NCBI RefSeq assembly: GCF_008831285.2
Contig: NC_045145.1
Span: 372,001-436,000, forward strand
Direction of reading: 5' to 3'
DNA length: 64,000 bases
Source of the DNA: Nymphaea colorata
Lineage: Eukaryota; Streptophyta; Magnoliopsida; Nymphaeales; Nymphaeaceae
Position 1 is the stretch's first letter, and each line of letters opens with the position of its first letter. The translations under genes were made by a program, and so were the position numbers. Below are positions 22,380 through 31,476 of the stretch, one piece after another. The notes below the pieces were generated by a model, which made no database searches, was not told the DNA's origin, and saw only the letters and a list, made by a program, of their open reading frames with translations.

Positions 22380-23260
22380 CATTACCCTGAGGTGAAAAAA
22401 ACCGGCTTGGTGAGAGTGGACGTCGATGGGTGCATCTCATTCTCTACCAACCTCGCCGAGTCGTTGGCTCCGCAGTGAGCTCGAACGGGTTGAGTCTCGG
22501 ATCGGATTCTTGGTACGGCATGGCCTGACCCTGCTGCCTGCTTACCTCCTCACGTTATGACACTAGTGTCCTTTTCCACTGCTTTTTTGAACAAAGTGTG
22601 TGTTTTCATCTTCAGTTTACAATTTGGTATTGGGAGTTCGCTTCTTTCGATTATAGAGATGGAGAGAGAGTATATGTATATATATATATATATGGAGAGA
22701 GAGAGAGAGATTGCATTTTTAGAGGCCAACAGAGAGATCTACCTCGTTCAATGGGTCTGTTCAATTTAGGGCAGGAAATGTTTCCTGGACATGTCTAGAT
22801 AATAAAAGGAAGTTCCTGAGCTACTTGGAATCACTACCATCCGACCAACGAGTTTTGCACTTGATAGACTCGGTTTTATACTGTTAAGGCCGAGTCGGTA
22901 CACCGATCTGAGTTGAATATCGAAAGAGGGTTGGTTTGAGTTGGGAATGGCAGTTCGCCACTGTTTTTCTTGTCGCTTAGGGGACAACTCTCCGAGTTGC
23001 GTGAAAAAGGTTTGTCGGTACCAACGAACAAATGAAAAGGGAATCATAGTCAAACACGGCACTCTGGTCCCGTGGAACCATGTGTGGAGTTGGAACACGC
23101 TCTCTGCAAAGAGTGGGTACAGAGGGACCACCAAACTAATCCCCTTCGTCCCCTTTGTTTTCCTTATTGTGGATCTTGGATCTCGGACTGTTTTACTTCG
23201 ATATGAACGATATGCCTTAACAACAATGCATGCAATGGCTGGTCCATCACGTGTTGATCA
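22380..23260. other. GC-richer island of unknown nature
   Basis: Less AT-rich than its surroundings, with CGAGTCGTTGGCTCCGCAG, GGCCGAGTCGGTACACCGA and similar words. (AT)n and (GA)n microsatellites lie at about 22675-22710. Frames on both strands run 100-130 codons without any family I recognise, and they overlap one another. It could be a gene fragment or part of an LTR. Confidence 0.3.
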
Positions 23261-23611
23261 AAATACTCTCTATTATGTGTTCTTGTTTAGAAAATATAAA
23301 AATAATAAAAATCAACATTTTATATGTAAATTTTAAAATTTTAAAATTAACCAATATAAAAAAATATATTTCAACTTTCGTTAAAATTTTGAAAGTTCGA
23401 CCCTTGCAACGAAAACTTCCAAACACCACCCTAGAAACAATTGCAAAAAGAAAGCAAGATTAATCTTGATACTTCCACTTTCTAATCGCAGCAAAAAAGG
23501 GGCTTTGGTATGTCCAGAGATCTCAGATGAGCGAGTCAAGATGAAACTTGGGGAGAAGATAGATTGATCTCTTGTCTTGTTGCTAAGCATATTCATCAAG
23601 CTAAACGGGGC

Positions 23612-23754
23612 TGAGCCAGAAATCTTGTCTAGGGCCAAAATATTATTTTTGAGAATTTTTATATAAAACAAGTAAAATTTTCTAAAATTTACATGTAATT
23701 CTTATTTTATTTTTTTAGGTAGGGCCAGGAACATGCGAGCCCTACGGTGGCTCC
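23612..23754. repeat. Short GGGCC repeat family member
   Basis: Bounded by TGAGCCA and TGGCTCCA, with an AT-rich body containing TTTACATGTAATTC and TAGGTAGGGCCAGG. Same layout as 2120-2220. Confidence 0.5.
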
Positions 23755-23759
23755 ATCTT

Positions 23760-24228
23760 GATCTTCACCAAAGAGGAAGCTACGGTTTAATCGAGACGGA
23801 AGGTTGTCACAAGTGTTTGATATTTATCAATTGTGGTGTATCTAATTTTTTCCAGTCTATGCATCACTTTATTTTGTATTAGTTCAAGATTATACATCTT
23901 GTTGACCTCAAGGAAGCGACAATTTCGTGAAAATAATTAAATGGGGAGTTAAGCTGGGATTATGCCTGGTAGAAATTTCTAGTTGTGTTTTCTTCCTGAA
24001 CCACATTTCTTGGTATGATTTTGATACATGATCAGTTGCTTCTAGAAAGGGGAATGTATAAACATGCATATGTTGGTCAAACTAAGTCATGCCTCTAAAC
24101 TACCAAAAAAAAAATTGAAGTCATAGAATAATTAGTAATCTATATGAAATACATGAATTAAGGGAGCTTTTAGGTGTCATTTGGCAGTAGGGATGCTTTA
24201 TCCGCATCCGATAAATCTACTCCAAAGA
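23760..24228. other. Spacer
   Basis: Nothing recognised apart from ordinary AT-rich sequence. Confidence 0.4.
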
Positions 24229-24299
24229 TTTCCAAAGATTGGGACAGGTTTATGTAACAATAGTTCTAGCGTTTTTTGAACCTGCCTTAATCTTTGGGA
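24229..24299. repeat. 71-bp mini-foldback element, copy 2
   Basis: Ends TTCCAAAGATTGGGACAGGT and, inverted, TCCCAAAGATTAAGGCAGGT. The core is the reverse complement of the core at 1660-1730. Confidence 0.65.
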
Positions 24300-24329
24300 C
24301 ATATTAATGGGCTAGTCATATAGATGAAG

Positions 24330-24800
24330 TAAAAAGGGTTATTAGAGGAAAGCTTGAGAGGCATGATGTCAAATGCAAATAACTCTATAACTACATATAA
24401 AGCGAATGTAAGGACCCAAGTTTCAAAGCAAGAGATTAGCAATATAATCACCTCAATCTTCCCAGATCGAATGCAGTTTTACTAAAGTATGATGACATAT
24501 TAATGGCTGCTCAGATGGATAAAGTCAAGAAGGCTGAGCTGCAAAGTTCTTAAATATTCTTCAAGTGCCAAGAGATTGATGAAGAGCAATTCATTCCACC
24601 TGCTATCCGCTTCTTGCGAAAAAAGAAGCCATGAAGTTATACTAATGCTATGAGAGGAAGCATGATAAACTCTATTGAGGTTCGGGTAGAGAAGCCACCA
24701 ATAAAGGACTGGAAAAAAGAGAATTGTGTCAAGCACAAAATAAATTGATTTGAAATTTATCGTCATTTTTTTTGCATCCAATGGATCCAATCCGTTCTTG
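24330..24800 (+). pseudogene. Unidentified coding relic
   Basis: Two plus-strand stretches look protein-like. The first, at about 24339-24470, reads LLEESLRGMMSNA then KANVRTQVSKQEISNII. The second, from about 24500, reads AAQMDKVKKAELQSS, a stop, then CQEIDEEQFIPPAIRFLRKK, a stop, then NAMRGSMINSIEVRVEKPP and DWKKENCVKHKI. Composition (many K, E, R, few low-complexity runs) and only two or three in-frame stops suggest a decayed exon or transposon protein. I do not recognise the family. The overlapping minus-strand frame looks less natural. Confidence 0.35.
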
Positions 24801-25059
24801 AGGGGGTTCGTGCAATGGCTTGATAAGGTGGGAGTTAGTAGGCAGTCAATCTCTATTTCAAGTGTCAGGGACATCAACCTCTCCTGCTGCAAAAACGAGA
24901 TCACCCATGTGTAAGTTGAAGTGCAATTGGGGCGGTACCTCGAGGCACAAAAAAAACATCCTATAGGAACAAGGGGTTTGATGAGTGCTTTAGTTGTTTG
25001 TGGGTGGTGAGTTTCCCCTGCTCACATAAATGGTCAACTAACTTTTTATGAGATTTCTA

Positions 25060-26200
25060 ACTTGTAAGTTGTGAGAACCAAGCCAGGTTCTCGAGAAAAC
25101 GTGGTGAAATTCAAGGTTCCATAAGCCTAGTTCAGGATCCTCAGGTGGTTCTAAGTTTCCAAATCATTAATGCAAGTTCTAGGTTGGAAGCCAAGCCACT
25201 AAAAGCCATTGACATGTTTTGGATTATTTTCTTAGGACTCATTTGACAATAAGAACACATTGTTATCAGTAGTAGAGCCATAATTTTTTTGCTATGGGGC
25301 ACTGTTATAAAAATTCTCATTTCTAAAGGGACAGACCATATATAAATAAGTAAATAATTGTAAAAAATCTATATAAAAATATATAAAAATAAATAAAAAC
25401 TTTTGTTGCTGGTGTGGGCAACTGCCCGCACCAGCCTATATGTAGCTACGCTACTGATTGTTATTATCCCATCAATCTGCCCTGAAAAAATAGAGCATAT
25501 TCATGCAACACTTGTTGCAGTTTTCTATGAATTTGCACCATTTTTAGGGCAGGTTAGTGAAACAACATCGTGGTGTTACTTTTACCAAACAGCCCCTCAA
25601 GCTCACCCTTTTCAATTTTCATAGTCCAAATTTAATCCTGCACACCCACAATTGGCAAAGACAAAAAAAACCATAATTGCTTTTTTGAACTACAAGAAGA
25701 GGTGCTGTGTTAAATGTGCAGTAAATTTTGAAATCATGAGCCCTATTTGTAAGCTTAATAATCTAAATTAAGTATGAAAATTAATTACTATAATTCAACC
25801 AGAAAATAAGTCACTACCAAAATAAAGATTTTAAAACAGATTGTAGAAACACTGACTCTAAGGCTAAGTACTTAATTATATATTCTAAATGATGCTGTAC
25901 AGTCAAATTTTGAGGGCAAATATAAACCGGAGACAAACACATTACAAGCACATAAATACACTTCATAAAATTTAAAAAATTGATATCCAAGTACACTTTC
26001 TTGCATATAAGTACACCTCGTTCAAAAATGAGAATATAATTTTTTAAATTGTAAAGCTCGCACGAACCCTCAGAACCAGGCAATTTCCACTCGTCACCCT
26101 GTTTGTTAATGGTCTTTAAACACTAATTAGACTCGAACTTGAAGATGCTTTAAACAAGTCACTTTTAACAAATTTTTTCCATTCAAAACAAGCACTGCCA
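25060..26200. repeat. Receptor-kinase 3'-flank segment, copy behind gene C
   Basis: 25067-25250 matches 41946-42090 (GTGAGAACCAAGCCA..., TTGACATGTTTTGGATTATT). 25940-26180 matches 42130-42350 (TATCCAAGTACACTTT, CACTCGTCACCCT). In between is a GGGCC-type repeat at 25263-25460 with GGTGTGGGCAACTGCCCGCA, plus about 400 bp without features. The order is that of the DNA downstream of gene B, so gene C has its paralogous 3' flank but lacks the exon 2 that should precede it. Confidence 0.6.
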
Positions 26201-26234
26201 TGACCACTTAATGTAAATCAGAATTGGAGCCACA

Positions 26235-26354
26235 TTGTGGCTAGGAATGGCAGGTTCGAGCCAAGGTGAGCCAGCTCTAATTTGTTCTTGTCTGAAAAGC
26301 CAAGATCAAACTTGGCTCGAACTGAAACTGCCGATGGTAAACTCAGGCCAAGAT
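26235..26354. repeat. GCTCGAGCC-type repeat replacing the kinase of gene C
   Basis: Contains AGGTTCGAGCC, GGTGAGCCAGCTC and TTGGCTCGAACTG words typical of the AGCTCGAG family seen elsewhere in this window. It begins exactly where kinase similarity of gene C ends. Confidence 0.45.
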
Positions 26355-28182
26355 CCGTACTAGAGCAAGACATAATGACTTCAACAAGGTTTTGGTGCAT
26401 GACAGTGCACTCGATGTCAAAACTTTTAGATGCTCCCTCATATAGCAAATTAAGGACCTTAACAGCCACTGTCGTTCCATCTGCTAGAATTCCTTTGTAC
26501 ACTGAACCAAAGCTTTCGTTCCCAAGAAAATTTGCATTACAGAAGTTGCTCGTTGCAAGCAATAGCTCTCTGTAAGAAATCACTGAAAGTGTAATTCCTT
26601 GTAATCTTTCAATGTCATCAGAATGTTTCGACATCCCCCTCTTTCTATAGCTTGTCTTGCAAGTGTAGCTCCAACAAGTCCTTCAACTCACAAAGACCAG
26701 GTGGTAGTATTGATGACAAACTGTTTGAGCTTAGATCCAGGCATTGCAAACTAATGAGATTGTTTATAGAGCTTGAAATTGACCGACTTAGCATGTTTTG
26801 TTCAACACTAAAATCATACATGTGGACCAACTGGTAGATTGATAGTGGGATTGGGCCTTCTAATGCATTGTTATCAAGATACAACACCTGTAAGCTGTGC
26901 ATCTGTCCTATATTTGGTGGAACGAGCCCTTTTATTTTGTTGGAACCCAAATCTAAGGAAATTAACTTGGTCAAGTTGGCTAAGGCCAAGGGGATATTAC
27001 CTTCAATCAAATTATTGGAAAGGTGAGGGATCGACAAGGTGGTTGTCAGGTTTGCAATGGAAGCTACAAGAACGCCATTCAAAGGATTTTCTAATAGCTC
27101 AACTTCCTCTAGCAGTCGACAGTTGGTCAAGGATGTGAGAATGGAGATCTCACGGTTGCCAGGGACATTGTTCAACATATTGTTTTGGAGGTAGAGGCAC
27201 CTGAGTTGTGTGAGACTACCCAATTCTAATGGTATGGGACCACTGAATTTATGTGTCCTGCACTGATAGATTGGAGACTAGTAGCATTGGAAAGAGAAGG
27301 TGGGAAAGGGCCATCGAAATTGTTGTCACTCATATAGAAAATTTGGAGATTGGGCATGGAGTGGCTAACATCTTTAGGGAGATGCCCTGTTAGTTGATTG
27401 GTCATGAAACTCAATTTCTGAAGAGCGGATATGTTAAACAAGCTCTCAAGCAGTGTACCAGTGAGATTGTTCATTTGCACGTTAAAGCCCGTCAAGTGGG
27501 TTAGACTTCCCAACTCAGGAGGAATGTTCCCCTGTATCTGATTTTGACCGAGGTTAAACCACTCCAGTTTTGTGAGATTAGCCAAAGCAATTGGAATGGT
27601 GCCAGTGATCCTATTACCACGAAGGTTTAAGTACTTCTGTTATGACAAACTGCCTAGAAACTTTGGGATGCTTCCATAGAATTGGTTATCTCCTGCTAAC
27701 AGTATTTGGAGACTTCGGCAATGGCTCAGTGTTTGTGGGATCAACCCCTCGAAATTGTTTTTTCCTACAGAAAGATATTCTAACTGAGGGAGGCAACTAA
27801 AATCAATGGGAAGACGACCATGGAAACTGTCATTTGTAAGATCAAAAACCTGTAAGAATGAGAGATATCTGAGGTATGGGGAGAGGGCTTTCTCAAGTGC
27901 CTTGTCGGCGAGGTTCAGTGCAACAACCCTTTGTGAACTGCGGCTGCATGAAACTCCATTCCATTGGCAAAAGGAAACGTTTGAGTTCCAGTTTGAGAGA
28001 ACATTGTAGGGGTCTTTATTGATGAAGGATTTGAAGTACATCAAAGCAAATTGATCAGTCATGTTGCTCAGAGAAGCAAGGTCTGAGGGCACCTCCCTTT
28101 GGCCGAGAACCACAATCAGGGTGAAGGAGGAGAAATACAAAAGAAAGACAAGTGGCTGAGGTGACCAACCGGTGGTAGCCAT
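26355..28182 (-). pseudogene. LRR receptor kinase C (membrane segment and kinase core lost)
   Basis: Start ATG at 28182 (MATTGWSPQPLVFLLYF), signal peptide, LRR cap with FCQWNGVSC, then LRRs. Lesions: an AAA to TAA stop near 27636 after FLGSLS; a one-base frameshift near 27256; and a deletion at about 26644 that joins the LRR segment LLELHLQD straight to the YRKRG-like residues just inside the membrane, so about five LRRs, the C-terminal cap and the whole transmembrane helix are absent. The N-lobe follows (SYRELLLATSNF, GNESFGSV with the second loop Gly changed to Glu, VAVKVLNL). Similarity stops after SCSSTD at about 26355; catalytic loop, DFG and exon 2 are missing. It cannot act as a receptor kinase. 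Confidence 0.85.
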
Positions 28183-29245
28183 GCCTGTCTTTTTTGTCTA
28201 TGCAAAACATGCGCAAGCAGAAGAAGAAGCTAGGTCTTTAATTTATCTATGCATTCACTTCTAGAAAATTTGTGTGTTTCTTTACAAATTGAAGAAGACT
28301 CAGGTCTACTGCTTTGGAACATATTGCTTCACAATTCTAAATCCAGCCACACAACAACTAATGTTACATCAACGAGACTTCTTCTTGGCCGCCCTTATCT
28401 TTTTTTCCTTTACCAGTTTTCCACTCTATTCAGTTACAAATCAAAGTTGTCAATTTGAACTTCCTTTTTTTTTTTTAAGGATTCCCAAAGCTGGGTTCAA
28501 CCATAGTCACAAAGATCTTTTTTGCCTTTAAAAGGAGAGGTTTTTCTCAATGGCAAACTTAGAAAAAAGATAAAAATAATGGAAAAATATGGTACATTTT
28601 TAGAAAAAAGTTGAAAAAACTTAAAAATCCGAGAATAATAAAATAAATGAAAAACCAATAAGGCAACATTAAAAAAACAGATAAGACATAAATAAGAATT
28701 AGAAAGTGGAAACATGCAGTTTGATAATAAAAAAAGTAAAAAAAGGAAAGAAAATTGAAAATAATGCAAAAAAAACACGTTTTTTTGCTATGGCAATTTT
28801 TTTAAAAAGAAACGGCAGTTTTTGTCGTTTTATTGGGCTGACTTGTTTTTCACACATCTAATGCTTTGTTTTCCAATGAAAATGTGTTTTTTTTTACTAT
28901 GGGAAAACCTTCTACATCATTGTATTTGTCATTTATCTGAACCCATATAAGTGGCCATTCACACTAGCAATAAAAACATGTGCAACTACTATGTTAGTGC
29001 AAACATGGGGATCCATATGATTGCACGGAGAGTTTAGTTTTAACCAACATTTAACATAAATGAAGCAAGGATGGGATCGAAGGAAGACTGAGCCTACTCT
29101 CTTCAATAGAATGCAATATCTCTTTCTTAATTCCAGACTTTGCATTTTCGGCACGATCTTCTTATCTCCTCATCGAATGCCTTAATTGGTGCAATAAATT
29201 ACATCAACAAGATTTTGTCTTACCTTGGCAAACATAATTTCAATA
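28183..29245. repeat. Receptor-kinase 5'-flank repeat, copy upstream of gene C
   Basis: Matches 16518-17072 upstream of gene A, and 28583-29240 matches 29684-30190 in direct orientation (for example GCCTTAATTGGTGCAATA and TCTTACCTTGGCAAACAT). Confidence 0.7.
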
Positions 29246-29249
29246 TCGA

Positions 29250-29683
29250 ACCGAGCTGTATAAGATTAGCAAAAGGTTGACTTAATAGACCAAAATCGTG
29301 GCTCGAGTTTGGCTTGTTTAAGTTCCTTTACCAACTTTTCCTTCAATTTCTTTGTTTTAAATTTTAAAATAAAAAAAAGCAAAATTAAAGAAAATATAGT
29401 CAAATTCATGTAACTCGAACTTGACTCCCTTATAAACTTGAGTTTTCAAATCAAGCGTAACTGAACAAGTTCGAGTTGAGCTTGAGTTAGCTTGACTACT
29501 CAACTACTCTGGCTCACGAAGTTAAAGATAAATATAATGGAAAAATAACTTGAACTTGACTCCCTGATAAACTTGAGTTTTCAAATCAAGCGTAACTGAA
29601 CAAGTTCGAGTTGAGCTTGAGTTAGCTTGACTACTCGACTACTCTGGCTCACGAAGTTAAAGATAAATATAATGGAAAAATAT
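29250..29683. repeat. Tandem 135-bp duplication in an AGCTCGAG-type repeat
   Basis: 29411-29545 and 29546-29680 are nearly identical (TTGACTCCCT, TCAAGCGTAACTGAACAAG, GGCTCACGAAGTTAAAGATA). The left unit is preceded by AGCTGTATAAGATTAGCAAA, which recurs at about 30538. Confidence 0.75.
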
Positions 29684-30466
29684 GGTACATTTTTAGAACA
29701 AATTAAAAAAACTTAAAAGTCAGAGAAAAGTCGAATAAATGAGAAACTAATAAGGCAACATTAAAAAAATAGATAAGAAATAAATAAGAATTGGAAAGTG
29801 GAAACAAGAAGTTTGACAATAAAAAAGAGTGAAAAAATGCCTAAAGTGAAAAAAAAAAGGGAAAATGAGAATAATGCAGAAAAATGCGTTTTTTTGCTAT
29901 TGCATTTTTTTTTTCAAAAATGAAATGGCAGTTTTTTTCTTTTTATTAGGCTGACTTATTTTTCACACACTTAATGCTTTTTTTTAATGTGTTTTTTGTC
30001 TGCCGACCAGCCCATATCACACGGTTGTGTTATAAGCCTACTCTCTTGAAAGAAATGCGATATCGCTTTCTTATTTTCAGATTTTGCGTTTTCAGCACGG
30101 TCTTCTTATCTCCACATTGAATGCCTTAATTGGTGCAATAGATTACATCAACAAGATTTTGTCTTACCTTGGCAAACATATTTTCAATATCATGCTCTTT
30201 TTGCCAGTTTTCAACTCTAGTTTTTTTTTAAAAAAAAAATCTATTTTTTTTTAATTGAAGTTGAGTACACTGCAAATAGTGGAAGGGCCTGTTGAACATT
30301 AACAGTGGAACTATTCCCACTTAGCAGATGATTGATGCTACTAGAATCAGCCTGAATTGGCTCGAATGGGCCGAGACATCGTTTACAATAAATGCTTCAG
30401 TTCTGTGGCCAACTCAGAAGGACTACTCCTCTGGCTGCACACATGGAGCCGTTGTGGGCTCAAGCT
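29684..30466. repeat. Receptor-kinase 5'-flank repeat, tandem second copy
   Basis: A direct duplicate of 28583-29240 up to about 30190, then a stretch related to 34590-34690 (CAGATGATTGATGCTAC, AATAAATGCTTCAG). Confidence 0.65.
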
Positions 30467-30885
30467 CGAGTCAAGCTGTTTAAAATAAGCAAAAGGTTGA
30501 CTCGATAGACCAAAATCGTGGCTTGAGCTCGACTAGAGCTGTACAAGATCAGCAAAAGGTTGACTCAATAGACCAAATCGTGGCTTGGGTTTGGCTTATT
30601 TAAGTTCTTTTACCAACTTTTCCTTCAATTTCTTTGTCTTAAATTTGAAAATTATAAAAAAAAAGCAAAATTAAAGAAAATAGAGTCAAATTCATGTAAC
30701 TCGAACTGGACTCCTTTATGAACTTGAGTTATCAAATTGAGCATAACAGAACAAGATCGAGTCTCGCTTGAGTTAGCTTGACTAACTGCACTGCCCTATC
30801 CAATCCCAAAGAATTTGGGCACTAGTCAACTACTCCGGCTCATGAAGTTAAGGGTTAGTGTGTGCTCATGAAGAGAAGTGAAACC
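30467..30885. repeat. AGCTCGAG-type repeat, partly duplicated
   Basis: AGCAAAAGGTTGACTC...GACCAAAATCGTGGCT occurs twice within about 70 bp, then the segment follows the 29260-29530 copy (TTCAATTTCTTTGT, GAGTTAGCTTGACTA). Confidence 0.55.
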
Positions 30886-31064
30886 ATGAACAAGTTATGT
30901 TCCAGCTTTTCCTGTTTCAAAAGAAAGTGATTTGATTACTGTGGGACGGCGAGGTGTATATCCTTGTGGTTTTATGTTAATATAAACGGTGAAGGAACTT
31001 ATTTTTCCAAATAAGTTGGCAGGAACATTTGAAAGTTTATCTAATATATTGGGATAAGAAGAAA
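30886..31064 (+). other. Exon-like scrap beside the chromovirus derivative
   Basis: The plus strand reads VPAFPVSKESDLITVGRRG then VYPCGFMLI before a stop, with less AT bias than the neighbourhood. It directly abuts the truncated LTR at 31065. Could be a captured or flanking gene fragment; family unknown. Confidence 0.25.
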
Positions 31065-31441
31065 CCAGTAAGCCGCAAGCCTTCGCCTCGTTCAAGTGGG
31101 CGCAGATCACTTGAACGCTTTCTCGAAAACAAAAGGACACAAATTTGCACAAAGAGTGTGGAAAGAAAACTCACAATATATTTCACTTCAGAGAGAAGAG
31201 TACATCACGAGGGAAAGCAAGTAAGCTATTACACTTTACTTACAAGGATGGCCGAAGCCGCTTACAAAGTTCCCAAGCCAACCAACCAAAGCTAGGAACC
31301 CCAATCTATACACTTGCAAAGGACCTTGGGAGGGTGCTCCTACACAGATGAACACTCAAGCTTACACCAAGGCCGAAACATACACAAAGGAAATCAACTA
31401 AAACAAAAACAAAGACTGTACAACCCTGACACAGGGGAACA
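31065..31441 (-). repeat. 3' LTR of the chromovirus derivative (end-truncated)
   Basis: Aligns with 33521-33860. It lacks the outermost 46 bases (33475-33520 in the other LTR) and carries about 37 extra bases (GGGCGCAGATCACTTGAACG and neighbours) that the 5' LTR lacks. Confidence 0.9.
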
Positions 31442-31458
31442 GGCTCCCCACTTCAAAA
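31442..31458 (-). promoter_or_regulatory. Polypurine tract
   Basis: On the minus strand TTTGAAGTGGGGAGCC directly precedes the LTR start TGTTCCCC. Confidence 0.75.
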
Positions 31459-31476
31459 CAAGCGCCGTCCTCAGCG

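Noticed and set aside
22766-23134. Opposing frames of more than 120 codons at 22766-23336
   Set aside because: They overlap on opposite strands in a GC-richer patch; no family, no splice or codon evidence for either.
24500-24904. 134-codon minus-strand frame
   Set aside because: It is antisense to a more protein-like plus-strand relic and has no recognisable domain.
29411-29680. Possible CRISPR-like or satellite array
   Set aside because: Only two direct 135-bp units, no spacers, in a plant repeat context.
30895-31152. 85-codon minus-strand frame spanning the truncated LTR end
   Set aside because: It crosses the element boundary, so it is a chance fusion; the plus strand looks more coding.
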